The notes beneath the pieces were generated by a model. It was given only the letters and a program-made list of their open reading frames with translations. It had not been told where the DNA came from and searched no databases. The position numbers and the translations under genes were made by a program. DNA of 64,000 nucleotides, from positions 551,001 through 615,000 of the forward strand of contig CAJNDT010005001.1 of the NCBI GenBank assembly GCA_905221615.1. Direction: 5' to 3'. This document shows, piece by piece, positions 19,149 through 30,579 of this stretch (position 1 is the stretch's first letter; each line of letters starts with the position of its first letter). Source of the DNA: Symbiodinium sp. CCMP2592. Lineage: Eukaryota; Sar; Dinophyceae; Suessiales; Symbiodiniaceae.

Positions 19149-19544
19149 GGTTGGGTGCTATGGCTGCCCGGCCACCTCCATGAGTCAGGCTGTTTGAGGG
19201 CCCTGAGCCCTAAACAGACTCTAGGACCTAAGACCAAAGAGACATTATAATCAAGCCCTGGGCCCTACTCTAAATCCTAAAGCTTAATCAAGCTCAAGGC
19301 TCTTTTTTTGATAAACAGCATAAGATGAGGCAAGCCGGCTATTCAGGGACATACAGTTGCTGTAAAGCATCAAATGCAAGGTACGTGGTGCAAGGTACTA
19401 TATTACTATATGCCTACCACAGTGCAAGTCTCCTGCATCGCAGATCCAGTAGGTCCAACAAGACATGCTTAGATAAAACCCTGGCATCAAGTGCAAGCTG
19501 CTATAAGCTGCGGCATAACAGTATAGTAACCCTAAACCCTAAGC

Positions 19545-19620
19545 CCTGGACAGTAGAGCTTCATAGGGCAAGCCACAGACTAGACGCGACAAGTTCGCTG
19601 CAAGCTCGACGACCTTATAG
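19545..19620 (-). CDS. Coding exon of unknown protein
   Basis: The minus frame after a GTCAG acceptor reads KVVELAANLSRLVCGLPYEA, then LLSR, before GCTTAGGG, a GC-type donor at a telomere-like tract. The plus strand is open over the same bases, but this peptide has the better composition and fits the minus-strand run. Confidence 0.42.
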
Positions 19621-19654
19621 CTGACTCAGCTTGCCCAACATTGTTCCGCAGTAT

Positions 19655-19757
19655 AGGGGCCATAATAATTGGAATGGGGTTTTGGTGCCCAGTATACTAT
19701 AACTATAATAAAGAACCCCCGAAATAGTACTAGTAATTATTTAGGTCCCTATATTAA
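19655..19757. mobile_element. MITE family, arms GGGGCCTTAATNATTNGAATAGGG
   Basis: Palindromic arms end in TATAGGGGCC-type sequence; the interior carries CCCATTATACTATA. Copies are near 10034-10120, 17730-17830, 24361-24470, 24840-24945, 33815-33914, 53815-53925, 57935-58035, 58765-58860, 59750-59865 and 61565-61640. At 33.8 kb its end supplies the acceptor of the next exon. Confidence 0.65.
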
Positions 19758-20446
19758 ACCCTAAACCCTAAAGGTCTAAACAAACGCTGGAACCTCGGAA
19801 TCTTGACCCGTCCCATTCACTTGTCGCCTGTTGCTTGGAGCATCCCGAGCAACCGAAGCCATTAGGAAAACCCCAAACCCTCTAGACCCAAAGCCCCAAC
19901 TTTCATAGCGTAGATCCTAGACCCTAACCTGCAAATCATGGACACTTAATCCCGAACCCTAAACCTCCAGCCGAATGTACAAAATATACGGGAGTACCTA
20001 AAAAAACACCCTAAATAGTAAGATCCTTATAATCAGGATCCCAAAATAAGGTAGCCCTTATTGTCGGGAGCCCCCTTTTCGTGGCCACCGCGGCTTACTT
20101 TGGCGCTGAAGGCTCAACCCGTGATTGGAGACCCACGGCCCCCACAGCTCAGTGCTTTGGGGTGAATGACACTACTTGGAGGCCCTTTTGACTTAGTAAG
20201 GTTAGGGGTTCCTTTAAAGGGGTCCTAAAAGGGATCTATAGGGGTTCCTTAAAGGAATCTATAGGGTTTAGGGCTTCTTACTTGGAGGCCCTTTTGACTT
20301 AGTAAGTAGGGTTAGTAAGGTGGGTTATGGGGATTATAATGGGGTTTCTAGGGGGTACTAAGTAGACTTACTAAGTCAAAAGGGCCTCCAAGTACCAAAC
20401 CGAAATCCTGCATGTTGAATCTTGAAGACCGAATACAAAGTGAAAC

Positions 20447-20545
20447 AATACCCTAAGCCCTTAAGGCACAATACCCTAAGCCCTTAAGAAGCAATACGCT
20501 AAGCCCTTAAGAAACAATACCCTAAGCCCTTAAGAAACAATATCC
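20447..20545. repeat. 23-base tandem repeat
   Basis: Five imperfect units of AATACCCTAAGCCCTTAAG plus a few variable bases. It appears derived from a telomere-like CCCTAAG motif. Confidence 0.8.
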
Positions 20546-21549
20546 TAAGCCCCTAAGTTTCATGTCAAACCTCGACTGCGAAGCCAAAGGACCGACACTT
20601 CAACTCAGCCTGTAGCCCAAGGAGACGACAAGTGAAAGGATGCCCTCAACCCAGGATGATGGCTAATGTCGGATTAGGGCTTAGGCTTTAGGGTAGGTTT
20701 TAGGGTTTAGGGTTTAGGGTTAATGTCGGAACCGGAGAAAAGAAACCCAAGGCCTTTATTTTAGAGTTCGTTTAAAGGTGTCTACAAGGGTTCTTATAAG
20801 GAATCTATAATAAGGCTACTGGAATAGTGTAGGAACCGGATTAAGAAACCCTTGGCCTTTAACCCCCAAAATGGTGTGATTCATAGAGGGAACCCTAATA
20901 AAGAAAGGACCAAGGTCTCTTAATCAGGTTCCTACATTACTATAATACCCTTATAGACCTTTTGTAGCAACCTTTATAGACCCCTTTAAATGAACCCTAA
21001 TAAAGGCCGTGAACCTTAAACCCCAAAATTATAGGGTTTCGGGTTCAGGGCCAATCGACGCCTAAACGCTACTATCAAGGACCCGAAAGGCTCCACTGAA
21101 GGACGGTTTACAGTACACCCCAGAAAGTTGGAAACCGGATTAAGGCCAAATAGTGCTGGGGAGTCCCTATGCATTACTCTTAAGGATCGAAGCTATTGGG
21201 TTTCTAACTTTTGGGCTTCTACTGTAAGGGTTTAGGGTTTAGGATGTCCCCTTCTGACCCCTAAGGTCTAAGCCCCGCCCCCAATTTAGCAAAGACCGCC
21301 AACTTTTGGCAGGTTGCCCCCATGAGTCTAGGGGGCGGGCCTCAACAATGAGAATATGGTTTGGGGTAGATTTTACCATAGTTGTACTATCGGGATCATA
21401 CAGATTAACTATCCTGGCTTGTAGATTATGCTCAGGGTTTAAGGTTGTCTTCAGTTGATATACAGACTAACTCGGCACCGAAGGTGTCAGAATATTGTTG
21501 TGATCAGGTGCACAAAAAACCATGCGAATCTTCTCTGTATCGTTCCAAC

Positions 21550-21624
21550 TATATCGGATAATCCTCGAAGGGTTTGCAAAGGCGCTGTATGATGATAGTA
21601 GAAACGCCTACATACATGACAGCC
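21550..21624 (-). CDS. Coding exon candidate
   Basis: The minus frame after ATATAG|G reads MYVGVSTIIIQRLCKPFEDY, then PI, before GTTGGA. The strand matches the neighbours. A plus frame over 21522-21704 is also open, so confidence is limited. Confidence 0.35.
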
Positions 21625-22337
21625 CTATATTCACGCACAAATGTTTTTTTCACATTGTTTGCATGCTATTAAACCCCAGTACATATCCCAATGGCCACCT
21701 TTAGACCCTAACCCTAAGGGTCCAAGGGCCCGATAGTTGGGTACTTGGGTTTGGGACCCAAGATTCAGGAGAGTATATGATTATTAGGTACTTGGACCCT
21801 TACCCTGGGGCTCAAGATAGCCCAAAAGCCAAAAAATATGTATAGAAAGACATATATACAGAAATATGTGATGGTCTTTGGGCCCAAAATCCTTAATATA
21901 TCAGTCCTTAGAGTCCTAGGGTTAGGGAAACCTCGCAAGCTGCACTCGAACAGAAGCGACTGAGAGCTCAACACCCTTCGGGCACCGCGTGCATCGGAGA
22001 GAACTTACCTGATTCGGGGTTTTAGGGTTTCAGGGTTTAAAGGGTTTTAGGGTTCAGGGTTGGGTTTGGGGTTTTAGGGTTCAGGGTTGGGTTTGGGGTT
22101 TTAGGGTTCTGATTCGTTCACAAGGGATACCCTAAAGCCATAACCCTCTGCTGCATCCAGGCCTATTGCGACTGCCGGGTACCCTGAAGAAAGGAAACCC
22201 TAAACCCTATAAACCCTGAACCCTTACAGTGAACCCCAGAAAGTTGGAACATGGGTTTAGGAGGATTCGTGCTAGGATCCCTTATACTTTACCTTGAGAG
22301 CACGAGGAGAATGATGTTTTAACTTTCTGGCAGCTAC

Positions 22338-22478
22338 ATGGTGACAGCACCCAAACAGCTGAATATACACTGATCTACCATCTACCTTTCGAAGCAAAAC
22401 TTGCGATCCCACCACAAAGCTACAACTGCCAAAAACCTTGGTAAAGGATGACGGAACTTCGGTATGAAGGTTGAACAA
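22338..22478 (-). CDS. 47-codon exon next to a MITE
   Basis: The minus frame after TTAG reads NLHTEVPSSFTKVFGSCSFV, then VGSQVLLRKVDGRSVYIQLF and GCCHH, before GTAGCT. The donor abuts the arm of the MITE at 22227-22335. Phase is 0 at both ends. The peptide resembles a folded-domain beta segment, but I recognise no family. Confidence 0.5.
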
Positions 22479-22529
22479 CTAACACCCGGTAGGGCTTTGT
22501 GTTGGAGGGCTTAGGGTCTCGAATCTTAG

Positions 22530-22720
22530 ATTTGGGGTTTCAGGCTTCGTGATGCTATTCGGGCTTTGGGGTATTTAAATGATTTGCGAAGATATCTGGA
22601 AACCAACTCCCATACTCCCGTCCTCGTTTGGTGCAAGATGTGATTTGCCAAAGCGCCGTTCGTAGCAGAAACCATGGCTTGTCGATTGTATGGTAGCTTA
22701 TGAGTTTTTTGAGTGGCAGT
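22530..22720 (-). CDS. Open region, frame uncertain
   Basis: Two minus frames look coding: NHILHQTRTGVWELVSRYLR and CTKRGREYGSWFPDIFANHL. The second ends at TAG at about 22555. It probably is an exon of the minus-strand run. Above it (22740-23180) is only ATAC/CATA microsatellite. Confidence 0.33.
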
Positions 22721-22849
22721 GAACATACATACAAATGTAAGTTTTTAACAGGTGGATGTACACATAGATATATGTGCATACTGAACCAGGCTCGGATACC
22801 TGCACAAGATACATACACATGCGAGCCCAAAGTTGGGCTTAGACGCATG

Positions 22850-23180
22850 TATGTACACATATAGACATGTACACATGCACACGTGTTTATATACATACAT
22901 GCATGCATATCTACATACACACGATACCATATATTCATGGTGATATGAATACCATACATACACAGATGCATACATGTACTCACATACGTGAACACATCCA
23001 TACATACATACCCAGCCAGCCAGCCAGCCAGCCAGCCAGACATCATACGCACATACATACATACATACATACATATTTACATACATATTTACATACATAC
23101 ATACACATACCGTTTCGTGTGTATCTGTATACATATATATATATATATATATACATGTGTATATTTATTTATGTGATATA
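22850..23180. repeat. ATAC / CAGC microsatellite cluster
   Basis: Runs of CATA, ACATAC, CAGC and AT. Similar clusters are at 27725-27950 and 54210-54420. Long frames rich in Tyr, Ile, Thr and His here are artefacts. Confidence 0.9.
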
Positions 23181-24073
23181 ACATATGTAGGAACGGACTA
23201 GGCCACATGATCAGTAAGACTGTTTGGCCAATGCACATCGCGTGGGGCTAAAGCCGTCTCGACATTCTCCTCCATAAGTGCGGTGTAGTCGCCTCAGTGT
23301 GCACATTTAGGGGTTTACGGTTAATGTTTATGGTTTAGGGTTGTGGCTGGCATCTGGGAAGCGCTGGCGAAAATGCGAGGGAGCTATTTCCCACATCTAC
23401 CTAAGTTTTGGGGTAAACGGTTCAGCAGCTTACCCTAAGGCCCTAAGGGTCCAAACTACCCAATGATTAGGTACTTGGTTTGGGGTAGTAGTTATGTAGC
23501 TCTATATTTTAGGGGAGTATATGATTATGAGGTACTTGGACCCTTACGATTATCTTCGTCTGCCCAAACCAGAGCTCGATCACCACTACGAAGTTGATCA
23601 CCACTAGGAAATCGTTGCAATATTCTGCTGTAGCAAGAAGAGAACCCACCACTCCTGATCGGACGATAGCATCGGGGCCTGCATTGCCTACTAACACCCC
23701 AAGCCCTCAACGATTATACCAGAACTCGCCACAACGCAGCTCGACTCAAGGGCTTAACCAAAGTCCCTTAAATTGAGTGTTCAGAATTCTTAGGGGCAAC
23801 ATCTTCAGGTTTTCTCTCGAATATCTGGTCTAGTACGTGATCAGGAGCACGTCTTATAACCCTAAGCAGAACTACCTTCATGGCCCGAAGCTGAAGTACC
23901 GGACCCCCAAAACAACCTTGCAAGCCGACAGAAAACCTGCAAACACGTAAATCCTACACCCACATCTCTTTTTTTGAGCAGGGACTGCAATGCACCAAGC
24001 CCTGAATCCCTTCAGCATCTCTACACCCTAAAATCCTACCCTTTAACCACCGGAGCTCTCGGTTTTGCATCTC

Positions 24074-27000
24074 TCATCCCTGCCGCTGAAGCTCTTTCGC
24101 TCGCGGCTCATCCATAGAAAACACGGTGTTCGGCTGCAAGATTCTAGGGTTCAGTGTTTAGTGACGATGGGTAAGCTTGACCCTGACACTCCACCGCGGT
24201 GCTTCTCCTGGTGTGGGTTCTTGTAATTTCTTGTTCGGGTTTTCAGTATCGCCCAACAAGGCAAGTTTGGGGTATTGGTGCTGAGCATGCAGAAGTGCGT
24301 CGCCGGCACCATGTCAAGCTGATTGAAAAGGCTACCAAATCGCTCGGGTATGCAAAAAAGGGACCTCAATAATTTCAGCAGTTCATTATTATCTTGGGCC
24401 ATTATACTATAGTCATAATCAGGAACCCCGAAATAGCATTGGTGGTTGTTTCGGCCCCTATAGTACTGCAGTGGCAAGCCACCGCTTGCAGCGCTGCAAC
24501 TCAAACCGAGACAACAACACAAGAACCCCTAAACCATAAACCTCATAAGCCCTATAAGCCCTAGCCTAACCCTGTAAAGTGAAATCTTATCAGGAATCGC
24601 TGTCGGTCATACGGCAAGCAATCGCTCTCAACCGATCACGAACTCGCAGTTGCTGTTTTGGCTGCAGGACCATTTGGACAAGCCGTTGCACTCCTGGGCC
24701 AAAACCCCTAAACTCTAAACCCTATAAACCCTAATTCCCTAAACCCTAAACCCCAAAACCTAAACCAGGTTTGGGCTATGTTGTAGAAGAGCCCATAAAG
24801 AAACCCAAAGGACTGGCATTATTCAGGCCTCTAATATCGGGGCTTTCATGATCAGAATAGGCCCATTATACTATAGCTGCAATAAGGAACCCCCTAAATA
24901 GTTTAGGTGAGTACAGTATTTAGACCCCTATAGCCTATAGTATATTATGCCGAACTGTCAGCGGGGTTCCAAGGAGCCGATGAGATTGAAAGGCTTTGCT
25001 TGGCACTTTCCCCTGTATCCGTATCCACCTTGGGAGCTGTGGGTTTGGGTTTAGGGGTTTAGGGTTTAGGGTCTAGGGTTAGGGGTTTCCGACGCTCACA
25101 CTCGCACAAGGCAGGCACAGGGTTTAGGGGTTTGGGGGTTTATGGGTTAAGGGTTCTTTTAAGGGCTTCTCTGAGGGCTACTTGAAAGGCTCCTCCAAGG
25201 GCGAGCTAAACGGCCCAAGGCTTTGTGAGCTTTATGCGCTGTAGGTTTACGTTTTAGAGCTTCGGTGGTTTTGGATCATTACTTAATCCCACCGGAAACT
25301 GAGGAAAGCATGAGAAGGGTCTATGAGGATAATTATACGGGTTTGTGGAAAAGTTTAAGGATGCGGTGTATATGCCAGGATTTATGCAAGCCTTTATATG
25401 ACACAGGGTATATATAAGGGTTTACAAAGAAGCGTTCAAATGCGGTTTCTGGGTGCGCGTATACAAGGGTTTACGGTCGAGGGGTTGCGTGGATGGGTGT
25501 GGATGGATGAACGGATGCACGGATGCACGGATGCGCGGATGGACGGAGGGACGGACGGACCGACGGATGGATGCATGATGCATGGATGAGTTGACGGGTG
25601 GATGAATGGATGTAGAAGCACGCAACCGGAACAATGGATGGATGGATGGATGGACGGATGGGTGCATGGGATGGGACGGGATGATGTTTGGTGCCACCTC
25701 GCTGCTCCAAGCGATTTCGGGACACTCGCTCTCTAGGCTTACCTGGACCCTTCAAAACCTACCTTTTTAGGCAGAGTTCCTTCCCCTGAATTCCTTCTAG
25801 CAGATAAAAATGGTAGGCTCTTTGGGATCAAGGCAAGGCGTAGTGTTTACCATCTTGAGCCTCACGTTTTACATGGCATGGCGTTGCCTCCACCTCCGGC
25901 GCCGCCGGAACCGGGCTGGCTGCCCTGCATCCAGTCGCAGTTGCTGTTGTGAAGGCAAGAATAGGCGGACAAGCCGTTGCATTCCTGGGAAGAGCGGACC
26001 CGCTCGGGCTTTAGGGGTTGTGGTTTAGGGTCTAGGGTCCCTGAAACGGTTAACTCATGGTTTCAAAATCGGGCCGACAGGACTGATAGCGCAAGCACGG
26101 TTCTGCGCGGCGGTTCTGCCGCAGGTGTCGGTAAATGAAACAGTAAGACGAGGCACCACCATCCCAATTAAGTTCAAAGGCTTTCCTCGGCAAATCCCGC
26201 CGGAATCGCTGGTCGACGGCATGTTGCTCTTCTTGCCACTTTCCTCCGTCAACGCATGTCCTTCTGGAAACCCCGTTCGCAAACACTAAACTCTATAGAA
26301 TGATCCTAAAACGCTGAACACCAAACTCTTGAACAAATCCCGGTATAGGAAACCCATGTAGGCAACAGTCTCAGGAACCCGATCTAACACCCAACCCTAA
26401 ACACCATACTTATAAGCCATGAACTCAAGGCTTGTCCTTCTGGGGTCCGTGAGGCGACCTGGGTCGAGAACCGTAACACAAGAGGTCCGTGTACCCTTTC
26501 AAAAACTGTTTCTGGTATTCCTGGAAGTTTTACAGGGCTGCAAGTTGTTGAAGAGGGCGTTCTAGTGTGTTGTAAAGGCTTTTAGTCAGGATCGGGGGGT
26601 GGGGCCCTCGTAGTCAATGCTGACATCCTTGTGTTCAAGCACCCTTTGCCAGGACCCCTAATTCGGAGAAACCCGTATCAAAAATTAGAACCCATGTACG
26701 ACTCCCGTGTGACACCCTATGAAGCCCTGATGAACTAAGATACCTCAAAGTTGTCAAGCTAAAAACCCGACCTGGAGCAGCTTGACCGCACAGTCAGGAG
26801 TGTCGCAAACATCTTGATCTAGACTTTGAGAAATCCTGGGAAAGGCTTCGTTAATTTACACTGCTCAGCTGTCAAAGAGTTCAGGGTTTATAGAGCCTCG
26901 GACTCAAAAAGCATTTAGGTCGCAGAGTCGGAAAGGTTGTTGGGCATGTGGTGGTTTGGCTACTTGAAAGCGCGTATGAACTGGACATCTTGCGAACCTT

Positions 27001-27121
27001 CCAACGCAAAAAACAAATAGAAACTGCCCCGATGACTACAATTGCAGTCTGGACTCTCGTCTGCATACGTCCGGCAAACAAGAAGCCACAACACAGAGAT
27101 CACGGCGCGAGCTGCCGCCAT
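24074..27121 (-). CDS. Secreted cysteine-rich protein with duplicated exon modules
   Basis: Minus exons are 27121-27037 (ATG; signal peptide MAAARAVISVLWLLVCRTYA, then DESPDC), 26818-26772 (QDVCDTPDCAVKLLQ), 26520-26459 (EYQKQFLKGYTDLLCYGSRP), 26226-26160 (module B: GGICRGKPLNLIGM), 25984-25873 (module A: ECNGLSAYSCLHNSNCDWMQ, then a Gly-rich tail), 25028-24970 (module B: GYRGKCQAKPFNLIG), 24693-24633 (module A: ECNGLSKWSCSQNSNCEF), 24342-24310 (RFGSLFNQLDM), 24280-24182 (NPNKKLQEPTPGEAPRW) and 24133-24074 (FSMDEPRAKELQRQG, then TGA). Phases agree except for one unplaced small exon before 24342. The 24970 junction needs a GA donor. B-A appears twice, so an exon pair was duplicated. The protein is probably exported; the cysteines suggest disulfides. 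Family unknown. Confidence 0.62.
25500..25670. repeat. GGATG-type degenerate microsatellite
   Basis: Imperfect GGATGGACG and ATGG repeats in an intron-like gap of the secreted protein gene. The long Pro-Ser-His frames across it are repeat artefacts. Confidence 0.9.
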
Positions 27122-27977
27122 TTTATAGATGGAATGAGTCTTTTGCTCACTGGCTTGTGCCCACGCTCAGCTCCGGCGACTAAACGATGCAGTCAGCCCA
27201 GTGTACGACAACTGACATGGAAGCAGACTTGCGACCAACGACATTCATGGTTTCTGGCTTCCTTGAAAGTTCGTGAACATTTTTGAATAGGGAATACATA
27301 TTCGCCACAGTCAAGCACTTCCTTCCTCGCTTGGGCTTCCCATTAACATCTACAAAAGAAGTCGGTTCAGGGTTTAAGGAAGTTTACCTGTATCGCTCCC
27401 TGGGAGTTTAGGGGGTGGGTCTAGGGTTTACACTCTCACAACTCGGTCAGGCCAGGCGAGGTCTCACCGCACGTTTGCCGGTTGGAACAGGAGTGTGCTC
27501 TCGTCTTCTCGGACTCCACACAAGAAATGTTCAGGGTTACAGTAGAAGCCAGAAAGTTGGAATATCATTATCGTAACCCCTTTAAGGTAAATTATAGGGG
27601 ATCCTACCATTAATCCATATTCCAACTTTCTGGAGTTCCCTGTAAGGGTACGGGTTGGGAGCCCGAGTTTCACCTAACCCTACGTCTACACACCCCTATA
27701 CCGCGACCTGGGGCTCACAACTTGAAGTGTGCTATAGTATACATACATGCCTGCATGAATGTATGAATGCATACATACGTAGATATAGCTCGAAGGAAGT
27801 ATTAAGTATAGATGTACATACATACATATGTAGATGCACAAATGTATATATATATATACACATACATATGTGTGTATACATATGTATATGTATATATGTA
27901 AAAATGTCTACATATGTGTGGATATGATATGTTTGTTTGCACATTATGTAGAGGCTGTCTAGATTCGGGGTTTAGCA

Positions 27978-28012
27978 AAGAAGAGAAGCAGGCGAGAGCG
28001 AAAGCCGAAACC
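27978..28012 (+). CDS. Small very basic exon
   Basis: After a TTTAG acceptor the frame reads KKRSRRERKPKP before GTAGAC, and the same frame runs on as VDIAVVRILHCLEF to the edge of the CTAG-type MITE at 28057-28170. The basic run would suit a nuclear localisation signal. Confidence 0.3.
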
Positions 28013-28339
28013 TGTAGACATCGCTGTAGTTCGCATTTTGCACTGTTTGGAATTTACTAGACCCAAGAGTAGCCTAGGAATAAAAAGGGTACCCTTTTTG
28101 GGTTAAAGGGGGGTATAAGGGAACCTAAACCCTAAACAAAAATGGAATCAGGGCCTACTCTGGGTCCTAGTTTGGGGCTTGCCCAGACGATCTTCTACCG
28201 AGACGTATCATGGCCTAGCTGATCGACCATACTTGGAGGATCATGGGACTTAGGAAGTAAGGTTATTGAAGCACTTGTAACCTTATGTACTAAGTCCCGT
28301 GATCCTCCAAGTAAACCCGTGACTTTGGGTCCTTTACAG

Positions 28340-28414
28340 CCCGAGCCCTCTGAAGCACGTACCCATTTCATCCAGAACCAAGAGGCCTTGCAAGGACCCC
28401 TCGCAGGAACCTCA
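28340..28414 (+). CDS. 25-codon exon, good splice sites
   Basis: Acceptor CCTTTACAG, donor TCA|GTTAAA. Reads PEPSEARTHFIQNQEALQGP, then LAGTS, phase 0 at both ends. A minus frame is open over the same stretch but includes MITE sequence. The exon lies upstream of, and on the same strand as, the 29.5-30.6 kb gene. Confidence 0.45.
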
Positions 28415-28775
28415 GTTAAAGGAACCCTATAACGAGGTCTAGGATCTTGGCGTGAGACTTCACAGGCAAGGCACAGATTTTTTGGTGCCTGAACCGGGAC
28501 TGAGCTGCATACAGTTAGGTTCAAGGCTTGAAGCTCAAAAAGAGAACCCAAGAAACTGGAGGAGCACTATTGTACTCGCCTTAGGAAATACCGCAGGCCT
28601 GAGGGGTTACGGTTAGGGGTTGGTTCTTGCAAAGGAATGACAGGTAGAGACCGCAGAAATAGGGCCTCTTAATGTGTAAGGGGCATGTCGTGATGGAGGG
28701 TTCAAGGCAAAATGCCTGAAATCCGCCTTAGGTGGGTTCCGAAGTGTTGGCAGCTGTCAGCAAGATGTTATTCAG

Positions 28776-28857
28776 GGAGTATACTTCCCGAAACAGGACA
28801 AGCTCGACAACTTCCTAAACACGCACGCATGCAGAAATCCCTAAACCCTAATCCCTA
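28776..28857 (+). CDS. Coding exon candidate
   Basis: After ATTCAG|G the plus frame reads VYFPKQDKLDNFLNTHACRN. A second frame (EVLAAVSKMLFREYTSRN) overlaps it and also looks coding, so only the strand is fairly clear. Confidence 0.35.
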
Positions 28858-29504
28858 GTAAAGCCACGACCCAAACCCAGAAAGCCCACCAGAAGGGTCC
28901 AAGTACCTAACAATCATATTCTCTCCTAAACATTGAGCTACATAACTACTATCCTAAACCCAAGTTCCTAGTGATTGGGTCCTTTGGACCCTTAGCGCCA
29001 CTCCAAAGCCAATTGCTCCTTCCCAAGACCCGGGCATGCTATGAACACATCTGACTTGGTGTTTTGGCGTTAACTAGGATGCCCAGTTAACTAGGAATAA
29101 AAAGGGTTCCCTTTTTGGTATTGGATAACTTTATAAAGAACCTAGGACTACAAAAAGGGAAAAAGGGTCCACCCGGAGGCCTACTTGGAGGCCCTTTTGA
29201 CTTAGTAAGTAGGGTTAGTAAGGGTTATGGGGATTATAATGGGGTTTCTAGGGGATACTAAGTAGACCTACTAAATCAAAAGGGCCCCCAAGTACAGCTC
29301 CAAAGAGCCAGAGGGGCCATGCCTTCCTTGGGTTCCCTTCTCCTAACGGATCGCCTCCCAGTCTGCGGCACTTGTACTTGTTTGGGTTTATTACTTGAGG
29401 TTCCACAAGGGTTTTAGAAGGGTTTACGGTTTAGGGTTGAGACGGGAGGCCGCTTGAAAAACTGAGGGGGGCTACCCTAAATACTAAACCCTAGCCCTGT
29501 ACAC

Positions 29505-30579
29505 TGTGAAACTTGTTCCACTCCCAAGTCTGCCAAACAGCGCGCCACTGTCATGGCACGTGAGATGGCGTGCCAGAACGGTGTGGAACCTTCAAACTTT
29601 GCACGCAACAAGGAGTACTTCTCACTTCTAAGCATCCTCTAGGCCCATTGTGGTTCTAGACCCAAGAGTAAGCTAGGAATAAAAAGGGTGCCCTTTTTGG
29701 TTTAAAGGGGCTTATAAGGGAACCTAAACCCTCAAAAAAGGGAATAAGGGCCTACTCTGGGTCCTAGTTGAGGCAGATTCCACATTTATTTGGTATTGGG
29801 CTTTGGGAACTTGAGCCAGCAAGAAACAGAACGTGTAAGGCCTTTATGGGAAGCTCTAAGAAACCAATCTGGTGCAGCCAAGTTTGTACAACCAACTATG
29901 CTTGAATTGCATAGGGCCTACCTGCACCCTGTAATTCCCATGTATAATGCCGAAAACAGTAGGTTGCTTCATGGTGTTTTTAGCGTCCAGGTGGCTATCG
30001 TGGCCATGACCCCTAAACCCTAAACCCTAAACATCCATGAACACGTACTTAGAGATCCTAAGTGCCCGTGTAGGGTTTCTATATTAGGAATCCCAAAGGT
30101 CCAAAGCACCTGTATAGTAGAATGTAGGGTTTCTATGGTTACGAATTACTATTATGATCTGGGGAAGTATCCCCCATAACAGTACCTAGGACCCTTTGGG
30201 AATTACTTGCCATTATGATGTGAGGAAGTATTCCCTATAACAGCACCTCGGACCCTTTAAGTTAAGCAGTACCACTCAGTGGCTCAGTACATGAAGAACA
30301 CGCAGTACACGTTCACCAATGGCGCCAGGAGGAGGGCGCCGAGCACCAACTTCGGCATAAAGTCGCAGCACCTGGTCGGTCTTAGGGTTCAGCGGTTTAG
30401 GGCTCCGTGCTTAGGGGTTTAAGGGTTTAGCGGTTTAGGGCTCAGTGTTTATGGGTTTAGGGTTTAGGGGCGAAGGGGTTGAGAAACTAGAACGAAATCC
30501 ATGAGACTGTGTAGGCCGTCAGGGGTTGAGGTCTTATTTCCTCGAAGACTGCGTCATAACTAAGATGTACTTTACTTGA
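29505..30579 (+). CDS. Four-exon 3' gene part, unknown protein
   Basis: Exon 29505-29642 reads CETCSTPKSAKQRATVMARE, then CQNGVEPSNFARNKEYFS, to a TAG. Exon 29777-29990 reads FHIYLVLGFGNLSQQETERV and later MLELHRAYLHPVIPMYNAEN, with donor CAG|GTGGCT. Exon 30267-30374 reads QYHSVAQYMKNTQYTFTNGA, then RRRAPSTNFGIKSQHL. Exon 30523-30579 reads LRSYFLEDCVITKMYFT, then TGA. The last three join in phase 0. The join between the first two spans the CTAG MITE (29656-29767) and is unresolved because the first frame meets TAG just before the only GT. The two MITEs at 30095-30262 are in the next intron. A cysteine pair (CETC) is the only motif I see. Confidence 0.55.

Noticed and set aside
22555-23181. 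Several frames rich in Tyr, Ile, His and Cys
   Set aside because: They are CATA/ACATAC microsatellite read in different registers; the same holds for 27655-27944 and 54158-54460.
25422-25755. Pro/Ser/His-rich frames
   Set aside because: Caused by GGATG-type repeats on one strand; they lie in a proposed intron.
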